Shown piece by piece: positions 25,893-34,562 of a stretch of DNA of 52,159 nt. The notes beneath the pieces were generated by a model that made no database searches, was not told where the DNA came from, and was given only the letters and a program-made list of their open reading frames with translations. Within the stretch, counting starts at the first letter, position 1; every line of letters starts with the position of its first letter. This DNA is from Betaproteobacteria bacterium (GTDB lineage Bacteria > Pseudomonadota > Gammaproteobacteria > Burkholderiales > Burkholderiaceae_C): NCBI GenBank assembly GCA_009921265.1, contig RFYV01000016.1:1-52159 (forward strand), written 5' to 3'. Both the position numbers and the translations under genes were made by a program.

Positions 25893-26864
25893 ATGAAAAA
25901 CATTACAAGACGGTTGATGTTGAGTGGTGCGATTGCATGTGCTTTATTAGGCAGTGCCAACGCTTGGGCTCAAACTTGGCCCAACAAACCCATTCGAATG
26001 ATTGTTCCACTGGCACCTGGTGGTGGAACTGATATTGCTGCACGTGTGGTGGCAAATTATTTAACTGAAGCGTTGGGTCAGCAAGTCATTATTGAAAATA
26101 AATTAGGCGCTAACGGTGTTGTGGGGGTGGACTTTGCGTCTAAGGCTGCACCTGATGGATACACCATTTTGGTGGGATCAACCACCACGATGGCGGCTAA
26201 TAATTTCATGTACAAAAATCCAACCGTTGATCCTCTCAAAGATTTTTTGCCCGTTGCAATTTTGGGAACGATTGAGTTTGCGATGGTGGTTCCTGCCAGC
26301 TCCAACTACAACAGCTTGAAAGATTTGATTTCTGCTGCTAAAAATAACCCTGGCAAACTCAGCTATGGTTTTGGTTCTAGCGCTGCTTTGTTGTGTGGTG
26401 AGATGTTTAATGCAGCCGCTGGGATTCAAATTGTCAAAGTTCCTTATAAAGGAACGCCGCAGTCTCTGACTGATTTAGCAGCCGATCGCATTCAATTGGT
26501 ATGCGAACCTTTGGGCACCAGTATGTCTTTGATCAAAGCGGGCAAACTTCGTCCGTTGGCCGTAACCAGCGTTAATCGACATGGTTTAGCCCCCGAAGTG
26601 CCAACAATGGCAGAAGCTGGATTACCCATGGAACACGCTACATGGGCCGGTTTTTTTGTACCTGCAAAAACACCCAAAGAAATCATCACACGACTCAGTA
26701 ACGAAATTGTGAAGATGATGGCAAGACCTGAAGTACAAGAAAAAATTCGTGATACTGGGTTTGTACCGCGTCAACTGGGAAGTGACGAGTTTGGTGCTAC
26801 TCACCGAAATGATTACACGCGAATGGAAAAGTTAATTAAACAAGCTGGAATATCTCCAGAGTAA
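25893..26864 (+). CDS. Bug/TctC-family periplasmic solute receptor
   Basis: The 323-residue product starts MKNITRRLMLSG with a signal peptide ending ANAWAQ. The motif is IRMIVPLAPGGGTDIAARV with the canonical GGG and Asp. PYKGTPQSLTDLAADR and the C-terminal region are typical. AAGGA precedes the start. It is the second of two adjacent receptors inside the mutase operon. The two differ clearly in the ligand loop (SAGSGTD versus APGGGTD), which suggests two related ligands rather than a recent duplication. Confidence 0.92.
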   Translation: MKNITRRLMLSGAIACALLGSANAWAQTWPNKPIRMIVPLAPGGGTDIAARVVANYLTEALGQQVIIENKLGANGVVGVDFASKAAPDGYTILVGSTTTMAANNFMYKNPTVDPLKDFLPVAILGTIEFAMVVPASSNYNSLKDLISAAKNNPGKLSYGFGSSAALLCGEMFNAAAGIQIVKVPYKGTPQSLTDLAADRIQLVCEPLGTSMSLIKAGKLRPLAVTSVNRHGLAPEVPTMAEAGLPMEHATWAGFFVPAKTPKEIITRLSNEIVKMMARPEVQEKIRDTGFVPRQLGSDEFGATHRNDYTRMEKLIKQAGISPE

Positions 26865-26874
26865 GGTTGCAGTT

Positions 26875-28554
26875 ATGTCAACATCATCCAAACCACTGCC
26901 ACAAACATACGATCATTGGCTAGAAGAGCACAGCAAAGAGTTGCAAGACTCTAGGAAAAAATCGTTTGAAAGTTCCAGCGGTATTCTTGTTGAAACGCTG
27001 TATACCCCTGAGCATTTGCAACATGCGGGGTGGGATTACCAGCGCGATGTAGGCTATCCTGGGCAAGTACCTTATACGCGTGGTTTTACACCTGGGGGCT
27101 ATCGTCAACATCTTTGGAAAATGGAGATGTATGCTGGATTTGGTTCTGCTGAAGAAGCCAATGAGCGTTATCGCTATTTGATGTCGCAAGGCAGTACGGG
27201 TGGTGTTTCTATTGCCTTGGATTTGCCAACGCAAATAGGGTATGACTCAGATCATGTTATGGCTAGAGATGAAGTGGGACAAATTGGAGTTGCTTTAACT
27301 TCTTTGGATGATGTGGAGCGTGTGTTTGATGGTATACCGCTTGATCAAGTAGGGCATATTTTTTCAACTGCCAATTGCATTGGCCCCATTGTTTGTGCAT
27401 GGTTGTTAGCGCTTTATGAAAAACGCGGCACGCCAACAGCAGACTGCATCGTGCAATTGCAAAATGATCCTATCAAAGAATATATTGCACGCGGTACACA
27501 ATTTTTACCTATTGAGTCAGCGGTTAAATTAACCACTGACATGATTGAATATTGTCGAACGGCTGCGCCCGAGTGGTTGCCGATTTCAATTTCGGGTTCT
27601 CACATGAAGCAAGCAGGCGCGACTTGTGTTCAAGAAGCAGCCTTTACGATTTGTAATGGCATCACTTATGTAGAAAGTTGTTTGGCGCGTGGCATGAAGA
27701 TCGATGATTTTGGTCATGTGATTGAATTGCACTTTTGTACCGAAATGGATTTCTTTGAAGAGGTTGCTAAATACCGCGCAGTGCGAAAAGTGTGGGCAAG
27801 GTTGGTGCGTGAACGTTTTGGGGGTACCACTGCTAAGGCGCAACATTTCAGATTGCATGCGGCGACATCAGGGCGACCATTAACGGCACAACAACCCCTG
27901 AACAACATTGCGCGTATTACTTTGCAAGCACTTGCGCAAATTTTGGGTGGATGTGAACAAACGCGAACAGCTTCATTTGACGAAGCGTTGGGCATTCCAA
28001 CACAAGAGGCCGCGCGCACATCGATTCGTGCCAATCAAATCATTGCTTATGAAACAGGAATACCAGACACAGTTGATCCTTTGGGTGGTTCATATTATTT
28101 GGAAAATCTCACACTTGAATACGAAAAACGCATCGATTCCATCATTGCCCAAGTGGATAAGATGGGTGGATCGTTAGCGGCAGTCAAAGATGGTTTTTTT
28201 CAACGTGCATTGGCACAAGGCGCATACCGAGAGCAGTGCGCTGTTGAAAGTGGCGAGCAAGTAGTGGTCGGTGTTAATCGTTTTCAATCAGAAGAAGGCC
28301 AACCTGTTCCAACTTTTAAAGTCGATCCTGGTGCGGCTGATCGACAAATTGCAAAACTTAAACAAGTGCGTGAGCGCAGAGATGCGCAAGCGGTTGCCAA
28401 GAGTTTGCAACGTTTAAAAGAAGATTGTCAAGCCAAGCGCAATATCATGCCCGCCACATTGGAGTGCGTAAAAGCCTATGCAACGATTGGTGAAATCGCC
28501 GATGTATGGCGCGAAGTTTTTGGTGTTTATGTTCCTGAATCTGTGAGGTTTTAA
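26875..28554 (+). CDS. B12-dependent acyl-CoA mutase, large (barrel) subunit, atypical active site
   Basis: This 559-residue TIM-barrel subunit belongs to the methylmalonyl-CoA mutase family, with the B12 domain on a separate gene as in two-gene isobutyryl- and hydroxyisobutyryl-CoA mutases. Aligned by eye to P. shermanii MutB, it keeps Tyr89 (Tyr86 here), Arg207 (Arg206), His244 (His243), His328 and Glu370. The Tyr/Arg pair binds the free carboxylate in methylmalonyl-CoA mutase and is changed in isobutyryl-type enzymes, so a dicarboxylic substrate is likely. Lost are Tyr243 (Ser242), the CoA-tunnel residues at 75, 78, 82, 85, 87 and 283, Gln330 and Asn366 (both Ala). It shares one base with the next start. 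Confidence 0.92.
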   Translation: MSTSSKPLPQTYDHWLEEHSKELQDSRKKSFESSSGILVETLYTPEHLQHAGWDYQRDVGYPGQVPYTRGFTPGGYRQHLWKMEMYAGFGSAEEANERYRYLMSQGSTGGVSIALDLPTQIGYDSDHVMARDEVGQIGVALTSLDDVERVFDGIPLDQVGHIFSTANCIGPIVCAWLLALYEKRGTPTADCIVQLQNDPIKEYIARGTQFLPIESAVKLTTDMIEYCRTAAPEWLPISISGSHMKQAGATCVQEAAFTICNGITYVESCLARGMKIDDFGHVIELHFCTEMDFFEEVAKYRAVRKVWARLVRERFGGTTAKAQHFRLHAATSGRPLTAQQPLNNIARITLQALAQILGGCEQTRTASFDEALGIPTQEAARTSIRANQIIAYETGIPDTVDPLGGSYYLENLTLEYEKRIDSIIAQVDKMGGSLAAVKDGFFQRALAQGAYREQCAVESGEQVVVGVNRFQSEEGQPVPTFKVDPGAADRQIAKLKQVRERRDAQAVAKSLQRLKEDCQAKRNIMPATLECVKAYATIGEIADVWREVFGVYVPESVRF

Positions 28555-28997
28555 TGACGAACAAACGAGCAGCGTTTGGACAGCGTCCAATTCGAGTGGT
28601 CCTAACAAAAGTGGGACTCGATGGCCATGATCGTGGCGTCAAAGTAATTGCACAAGCCTTGCGCGATGCAGGCATGGAAGTGATTTATGCAGGGCTTCGC
28701 AGAACGCCTGAAGAAATTGCTCGTATCGTATTGGAAGAGGATGCGGATGTTTTGGGTTTATCGATTTTGTCGGGCGCTGTGGTGCCATTGACGCGTCGGG
28801 TGGTGGAGGCGTTGAAGGCGCAACAACTGGATGATGTTGTAATGGTTGTGGGGGGCATCGTGCCGGAACCATCGCGGGTGGAACTCAACGCAATGGGAGT
28901 TACGGGTGTTTTTACACCAGGCTCAAGTCTCAAAGCAATTATTGATTTTATTCAAGCTGGTGTAGCCAATCACCGCACATACCAGGAGTCAAAATGA
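28554..28997 (+). CDS. B12-dependent acyl-CoA mutase, cobalamin-binding subunit
   Basis: The 147-residue domain matches the C-terminal cobalamin domain of methylmalonyl-CoA mutase. TKVGLDGHDRG contains the DxHxxG motif with His25 as lower axial ligand and the conserved Lys19. LGLSILSG and VVGGIVPEPS form the nucleotide-tail pocket. All B12 residues are intact, in contrast with the altered barrel subunit, so the pair should still bind adenosylcobalamin. The start overlaps the large-subunit stop by one base, and the stop overlaps the thiolase start in an ATGA. Confidence 0.94.
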   Translation: MTNKRAAFGQRPIRVVLTKVGLDGHDRGVKVIAQALRDAGMEVIYAGLRRTPEEIARIVLEEDADVLGLSILSGAVVPLTRRVVEALKAQQLDDVVMVVGGIVPEPSRVELNAMGVTGVFTPGSSLKAIIDFIQAGVANHRTYQESK

Positions 28998-30151
28998 AAG
29001 GTCACGATGTTTTTATCAATGGCGTGGGTTACCACCCCTTTGGACGTTTTCCAGAAAAAACACTCAAAACATTAGCAGCCACGGCAGCGCTTGCGGCCTT
29101 GGATGATGCACAAATTCAGGTAAAGGATGTGCAAGCCGCGTTTTGCGCTAATGCCTATGCTGGTTTACTTAATGGGCAAGAATCCATTCGTGGTGAAACT
29201 TGGTTGCGTGGTATTGGTTTGGGTGGCGTGCCCATTATGAATGTTGAAAATGCATGTGCCAGCGGATCAACCGCTGTTCATATGGCATGCATGGCTATCG
29301 CAAGTGGTAACTATGACACTGTGCTGGTTGTGGGTGCAGAAAAAATGTTTGTGGGCGATACAGGTCGTACTTTGGCCGCACTTGCTAATTCTGCAGATAC
29401 CGAAGTGATGAGCAACATTGGTTTGCAATTTTCTGCGTTGGATGCCATTAGGGTGCGTGAAATGATGGCAGAAGAAACTTTAGGCGATGATGATTTTGCT
29501 TGGGTGACTGTTAAAAATCACGACCATGCCGTGAGTAATCCAATTGCGCAATATCGTAAACCACTTACCATCGAACAAGTACAAACATCTCGCATGATTG
29601 CAGATCCGATTCGTTTGCTGATGTGCAGTGCAATTTCTGATGGTGCGGCCGCATTGGTTCTGTCACGCAAACCCACTCGTGGTGGCATTCGCGTGCGTGC
29701 CAGCGCCATGGCTTCTTCCCCTTGGCGCCTTACACCTGATAGCACGCCTGGGCCTACGCTTGCTGCTAACAAAGCGTATGAGCAAGCATCGATCGGTCCA
29801 CAAGATTTGCATTTGGTTGAAGTGCATGACGCTGTGTCGCCAGCAGAGTTGATGCATTACAGAGAATTGGGTTTGTGCGCGCATGGTGATGTCGGCAAAT
29901 TTGTTGCTGAAAAAGCCAGTGCCATTGGTGGTCGATTGCCTGTTAACACCAGTGGGGGGTTGAATTCTCGTGGACACCCTGTGGGGGCAACAGGTGTTGC
30001 TCAGTTGATTGAATTAACATTGCAATTGCGTGGTGACGCAGGACCACGACAAGTACAAGGTGCGCGCATTGCCATGGCTCACAACTCGGGTGGATGGATT
30101 GATCAAGATCCGGCTGTTAGCAGCATTCACATATTAGAAAAAATCAATTAA
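28994..30151 (+). CDS. SCP-x-type thiolase with intact nucleophile
   Basis: This 385-residue thiolase-superfamily enzyme has Cys88 in NVENACASGS and His328 in SRGHPVGATG, both needed for thiolysis. The third catalytic position reads AMAHNSGG instead of CxGGG, which is normal for the SCP-x/lipid-transfer branch. It would cleave a 3-oxoacyl-CoA with CoA to give acetyl- or propionyl-CoA. It is the only one of three thiolase-fold proteins in the window that looks fully active as a thiolase. A DUF35 gene follows after nine bases. Confidence 0.92.
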   Translation: MKGHDVFINGVGYHPFGRFPEKTLKTLAATAALAALDDAQIQVKDVQAAFCANAYAGLLNGQESIRGETWLRGIGLGGVPIMNVENACASGSTAVHMACMAIASGNYDTVLVVGAEKMFVGDTGRTLAALANSADTEVMSNIGLQFSALDAIRVREMMAEETLGDDDFAWVTVKNHDHAVSNPIAQYRKPLTIEQVQTSRMIADPIRLLMCSAISDGAAALVLSRKPTRGGIRVRASAMASSPWRLTPDSTPGPTLAANKAYEQASIGPQDLHLVEVHDAVSPAELMHYRELGLCAHGDVGKFVAEKASAIGGRLPVNTSGGLNSRGHPVGATGVAQLIELTLQLRGDAGPRQVQGARIAMAHNSGGWIDQDPAVSSIHILEKIN

Positions 30152-30160
30152 GGATCGATC

Positions 30161-30541
30161 ATGCAAAAAACCAATCCATCCCTTTTCTTTGTGGAGGGCG
30201 AGGCACCAGGCGCACCAGGACTCAAAGGCTCACACTGCCCCCAATGTCGTCAAATTGTTTTGCTAGAAGTCGCAGCGTGCCCACAATGTGGCTATCGCGA
30301 GTTAGACACGGTATGCATCGGACAAAAAGCGACGCTGGGTGAATCATCTGAGGTTTTACATTCCACAGAAGGATTTGAAGCGCCGTATTACATTGGTCAA
30401 ATTGAAACCGCTGAGGGACCTCACACCTTTGCTCCTTTGGATGTCAAACCTGGCACTCAACTTTGCGTTGGCATGCCCTTGACATTCAAGCTCCATCACC
30501 GAGCCGATGGACGAGTGGGTTTCATTTACGCAGTTGAGTAG
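30161..30541 (+). CDS. DUF35 OB-fold/zinc-ribbon partner protein
   Basis: This 126-residue protein has a zinc ribbon with CPQC and CPQCG and a short OB fold (GFEAPYYIGQIETAEGP). The linker between ribbon and barrel is shorter, and the SxWSW block of the two minus-strand copies is missing, so it belongs to a different DUF35 subgroup. It presumably binds the thiolase encoded just upstream and helps acyl-CoA access. The acyl-CoA ligase follows after ten bases. Confidence 0.9.
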   Translation: MQKTNPSLFFVEGEAPGAPGLKGSHCPQCRQIVLLEVAACPQCGYRELDTVCIGQKATLGESSEVLHSTEGFEAPYYIGQIETAEGPHTFAPLDVKPGTQLCVGMPLTFKLHHRADGRVGFIYAVE

Positions 30542-30551
30542 GAATTAAAGA

Positions 30552-32105
30552 ATGAATGTTGCCGATCAACTGTATAAATCAGCATTGTTGTTTAGCGATC
30601 ATCTGGCCGCAAGGTGTGATGATGAAACGATGACCTATGCGCAATTGGATGAGCGAAGCAATCGTTTGGCCAATGCACTATTAGCAATGGGTCTTAGTCA
30701 TGGAGATCGAGTGGCGACATTGATTGAAAACTCGATTCGATGCGTTGAAATTGATTTTGCTCTTGCCAAAGCTGGACTTGTTCGCGTCTCGCTCAATCCC
30801 AAATTAACATCTCGTGAAGCTGCTTATATATTTCAAGACAGCGACGCTAAATGTATTATTTATGGTGCTTCATTTGATCAAGCCATTGCGGAGTCAACCC
30901 AAGAGACACCAATCGTGCAATTCAAAATTCGCGCACAGGAGACCAGTGCGACTGATTTGGAAGGAAGTCATAATTATGAAAAATTCTTAACATCAGGCAA
31001 AACTCATGCCCCAAGTGTTGCTGTTGATGGTGAAGATATTTATTGCTTGTTTTATACATCAGGCACAACGGGCAAACCCAAAGGGGTGATGCTGTCGCAT
31101 CGATCAATCCTTCAGACCTCATTTAATTTATTGATGGAGTTAGGGCCTATCGCATCGAATGAAAAAATATTATTGATGCAACCCTTGAGCCATGGTGCAG
31201 GATTTTTTGTGTTGCCACAATACATGAAGGGCGGGTGTTGCATCATCATGCGCCATTTTGATCCCGCGCAAGTGATTGATTTGGCGAGCAAGTATCAAGT
31301 GGAAGTGATTAAGTTAATTCCAACGATGCTGCAAAGAATTTTATTGTTGCCTAATGCCAAAAAAATTAAATTACCTCATTTGCGTTACATGATTTATGGC
31401 GCAAGCCCAATGCCCAATGAACCACTCAAGTTTGCGATCGAGATTTTTGGGCCCAATAAGTTAGTTCAAATATATGGCCAAAGTGAATGCCCTGTAACCC
31501 TGTCCATCTTGCCCAGCGAAGAGCATGTAGCCAATCCAGCATTCCCGCAACGATTGCTTTCCGCAGGGCGCGCTTGGGCCACTGTTGAGATGCGAATTGT
31601 GGATGATGACATGAAAGATATTGAAGCAGGTGGCATAGGCGAATTGGCGTTAAAGGGACCCCACATGATGTCGGGTTATTGGAAGCGCGAAGATTTAACG
31701 CAGGAGACGATTCAATACGGATGGTTGAAGACAAAAGACATGGGGCGAATTGATGAGCACGGATTTGTTTATTTGTTGGGTCGAAAAGACGAAATGATCA
31801 TCAGCGGTGGCTATAACATTGCACCTAGAGAAGTAGAAGATGTCCTTTACCAATTTCCAGGCGTCGAGCAAGCAGCGGTGGTGGGTGAAACGGATGTGGA
31901 GTGGGGTCAAGCGGTTGTGGCTTATGTGGTGATGAATCAGGCTCATCAACACAATGCTAAAAATCTAATCGATTTTGGCCGTCAAGAATTGGGGTTTAAA
32001 AAACCAAAACGAATTTATATGGTCCCGGAATTGCCTAAAAATGCAGCTGGAAAAATACAAAAAAAAGCATTGCAACCTAGCATGGCTACTGAACAAATTG
32101 GATAA
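30552..32105 (+). CDS. Acyl-CoA ligase (AMP-forming)
   Basis: This 517-residue ANL enzyme has a canonical phosphate loop LFYTSGTTGKPKGVMLSH, the A5 motif IYGQSE, the hinge GRKDEMIISGGYN and the catalytic Lys in AAGKIQKK. It would convert a free acid to its CoA ester at the entry of the pathway or for a released intermediate. Unlike the ligase at 8700-10301 its P-loop is standard, so the two enzymes probably take different acids. Thirteen bases or fewer separate it from both neighbours. Confidence 0.93.
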   Translation: MNVADQLYKSALLFSDHLAARCDDETMTYAQLDERSNRLANALLAMGLSHGDRVATLIENSIRCVEIDFALAKAGLVRVSLNPKLTSREAAYIFQDSDAKCIIYGASFDQAIAESTQETPIVQFKIRAQETSATDLEGSHNYEKFLTSGKTHAPSVAVDGEDIYCLFYTSGTTGKPKGVMLSHRSILQTSFNLLMELGPIASNEKILLMQPLSHGAGFFVLPQYMKGGCCIIMRHFDPAQVIDLASKYQVEVIKLIPTMLQRILLLPNAKKIKLPHLRYMIYGASPMPNEPLKFAIEIFGPNKLVQIYGQSECPVTLSILPSEEHVANPAFPQRLLSAGRAWATVEMRIVDDDMKDIEAGGIGELALKGPHMMSGYWKREDLTQETIQYGWLKTKDMGRIDEHGFVYLLGRKDEMIISGGYNIAPREVEDVLYQFPGVEQAAVVGETDVEWGQAVVAYVVMNQAHQHNAKNLIDFGRQELGFKKPKRIYMVPELPKNAAGKIQKKALQPSMATEQIG

Positions 32106-32117
32106 AGAAAGAATCTT

Positions 32118-33431
32118 ATGCGTGACGAACTCGGAAGTTATTTAACTCAAGTTTCCTGGAAAAACTTAAATCAAGCAGCCAAAGATAAATTATTGTTGTG
32201 TTTGTTGGCTAATTTATCAGTGGCTGTTGCAGGCACCAGTGCCATGCGCCTTCCAAAGCCGCCTTTGCACAAAGGTCATTTGTTGTTTGATGGCGGAGAA
32301 ACATCAAGTGCACGCGAGGCTGCTTTTTATAACGCCGCATTAATGCATGCAAGAACACAAGACGATTTCCATCCGATTGGCAATTTACATATTGCTACCA
32401 TAGTTATACCTGCCATTTTTGCTCAAGCCGAACGATTAGGCTCAAAGGGCGAAGCATTTTTGGATGCTCTTGCAGTGTCGTATGCCACTGCAGCAGGTTT
32501 ATCGCGTCAATTTTCACCCGTCACAACACCTAGAGGTTTGCGCTCAACGAGTTTGTATACCTGTATGGGCGCAGCAGTAGGAGTCGAACGATTGCACGGT
32601 AACAACGCAACAGCGATGGCCAATACATTGGGAATGGCATCGCAAACCAGTTTTGGAACAACTCAGTGTTGGCCCGACGGTACTGATGAATATCAATTTC
32701 ATGTAGCCAATGCAGCCAGTCAAGCCTTGTTGTGTTCTGATTTAACGCAAGCCAAAGTTTTATCGGGAAAAAATGCATTAGATGGCCCTTATGGTTTTTA
32801 CTCTGCTTTGATGGGTTTGAGGCCATCATTCCAAACCATCAAAAATGACTTTGAACCCAATGCGGCGATTGTTGAAACTGTTCTCAAGCGTTATCCAGTC
32901 AGTGGCATCTGTCAGCCTGTGGTTCGATTGTCTGAAAAACTGGCGTTGCAAGTTAAAGATCAAGCGATTGACAAAATTTTGCTTGAAATGAATGCGTTTG
33001 AGATGAACTATCCAGGCACGCTCAAAGAGGGTCCTGTTTTTCAATCATTCACTGATAAATTGATGAGTGCGAGGTATTGTTTAACTTCAGTTATTTCTGA
33101 AGGTCACTTTGATTTTGACGCTTTCATCAGTCATAACTATCAAAAGCTTGTACCCCTTATGGCGTGTACGAATGTGATTTCTGCCTCTGACTTGGGAACG
33201 CTTAGCTGTCGAATCACCATCACTTTAAAAAATGGGCAAACCATTCGTGATGAATTAAGAAATGGTGGCGCTCAGTTGGCTCTTGATTGGTCAAGCATTG
33301 ATGAGTGGGCACAAGACTTGTGGATGGCTGGGAAACGAACGCCTTCATCTTATTCAAAAACACGAGACGTCATCCATGATTTGCACAAACTCCCATTGAG
33401 TGAATTAACAAAATGTCTTGCATTTGATTAA
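32118..33431 (+). CDS. MmgE/PrpD-family protein
   Basis: This 437-residue protein has the MmgE/PrpD helical fold, whose members dehydrate 2-methylcitrate, decarboxylate cis-aconitate or isomerise related tricarboxylates. The helical active-site region ARTQDDFHPIGNLHIATIVIPA corresponds to the conserved Asp/Asp/His block. ATANTLGMASQ-like helices and the C-terminal beta-alpha lid follow. It is somewhat shorter than true 2-methylcitrate dehydratases (about 480). With prpB elsewhere in the window a methylcitrate role is possible, but the operon context suggests another hydroxyacid. Confidence 0.85.
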   Translation: MRDELGSYLTQVSWKNLNQAAKDKLLLCLLANLSVAVAGTSAMRLPKPPLHKGHLLFDGGETSSAREAAFYNAALMHARTQDDFHPIGNLHIATIVIPAIFAQAERLGSKGEAFLDALAVSYATAAGLSRQFSPVTTPRGLRSTSLYTCMGAAVGVERLHGNNATAMANTLGMASQTSFGTTQCWPDGTDEYQFHVANAASQALLCSDLTQAKVLSGKNALDGPYGFYSALMGLRPSFQTIKNDFEPNAAIVETVLKRYPVSGICQPVVRLSEKLALQVKDQAIDKILLEMNAFEMNYPGTLKEGPVFQSFTDKLMSARYCLTSVISEGHFDFDAFISHNYQKLVPLMACTNVISASDLGTLSCRITITLKNGQTIRDELRNGGAQLALDWSSIDEWAQDLWMAGKRTPSSYSKTRDVIHDLHKLPLSELTKCLAFD

Positions 33432-33449
33432 TCTTTAAGATCGATTTCT

Positions 33450-34562
33450 ATGCATATAAAAAAAGTCGAATCATTTATTTTGCACATACCCGTGACGGGT
33501 AGTCAGATTTCGGACAGCACGCATACGATTTCTCATTGGGGTGTGGTGGGCGCGATGATCACTGCAGAAGACGGCACGTGTGGTTATGGATTTACGGGAA
33601 CGCACGCGCATTTACCCAGCGATCAACTCATTACACGTTGTATTGATACTTGTTTGGCACCTTTGTTGTTGGGTGACGATAGCGATGATATTGAACGTTT
33701 GTGGCAAAAAATTGCGCGTCAACCTGCGTTGCAATGGGTAGGGCGTGCAGGTATTACAACGATTGCGCACGCTGCGGTTGATATTGCGCTGTGGGATCTG
33801 AAAGCTAAGTTGCAACATATTGCTTTATGGAAATTGTTGGGTGGTCAAGTGCGCGATCGTGTTCGTGCATACAACACCGATATCGGTTGGTTGTCGATTC
33901 CTGATGATCAATTGATACGTGGAGCACAACAAGCGGTGGCCGATGGTTTTACAGGAATCAAAATCAAAGTGGGTTCAACGGTTGAGAGAGATCTCAAGCG
34001 TTTGCGTTCGGTGCGACAAGCGATTGGTGACGACATCACGCTTGCGATTGATGGAAACGGCAAATGGGATTTGGCCGACTGCTTGCGCTTTTGTCATGCG
34101 GCAGAGGACTCTCATGTTTTTTGGTTTGAAGAACCGTTGTGGTATGACGCCGTGCAATCGCATGCGCAGTTGGCACGTTCAACAAGTATTCCTGTCGCAT
34201 TGGGCGAGCAGTTGTATAGCGTCGATGCATTTGCAGAATTTATCGGTCAACAAGCGATTCATTGGTTGCAACCCGATGTGACGCGCATGGCTGGCGTGAC
34301 TGAAGTATTGCGTGTGATTGAATTAGCCAGTGCCCATCGGTTACCCGTTGCACCGCACGCGGGGGACATGAGTCAAATTCATCAACACCTTAATTTCAGT
34401 CGATCGACTTGTACTGTGTTGGAGTACATTCCTTGGATTAAGGATAGTTTTGAAGAGCCGGCGTTGGTGGTGGATGGCTATTACCAAGCGCCCCAGCAAC
34501 CTGGGGCGAGTTCGACACCAACCCAACAAGCTTGGGGAAAATTTAGAAAACCGTTGTCTTAA
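33450..34562 (+). CDS. Mandelate racemase/muconate-lactonising enzyme family protein
   Basis: This 370-residue enolase-superfamily enzyme abstracts a proton alpha to a carboxylate. The KxK pair is in GIKIKVGS. Metal ligands are in [17 protein letters not shown] and ALGEQL. A His in APHAGDMSQ is the likely second base. These place it in the mandelate-racemase subgroup, which includes sugar-acid dehydratases and racemases; the exact substrate is unknown. It is the last gene of the plus-strand operon and its stop overlaps the convergent Bug gene stop by four bases. Confidence 0.9.
   Translation: MHIKKVESFILHIPVTGSQISDSTHTISHWGVVGAMITAEDGTCGYGFTGTHAHLPSDQLITRCIDTCLAPLLLGDDSDDIERLWQKIARQPALQWVGRAGITTIAHAAVDIALWDLKAKLQHIALWKLLGGQVRDRVRAYNTDIGWLSIPDDQLIRGAQQAVADGFTGIKIKVGSTVERDLKRLRSVRQAIGDDITLAIDGNGKWDLADCLRFCHAAEDSHVFWFEEPLWYDAVQSHAQLARSTSIPVALGEQLYSVDAFAEFIGQQAIHWLQPDVTRMAGVTEVLRVIELASAHRLPVAPHAGDMSQIHQHLNFSRSTCTVLEYIPWIKDSFEEPALVVDGYYQAPQQPGASSTPTQQAWGKFRKPLS

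Noticed and set aside
26875-28554. Idea that Arg207 of the mutase had been lost
   Set aside because: Counting residues from Tyr89 showed Arg207 aligns with Arg206 in KEYIARGTQ. The Lys in SAVK aligns with a different, later Arg.
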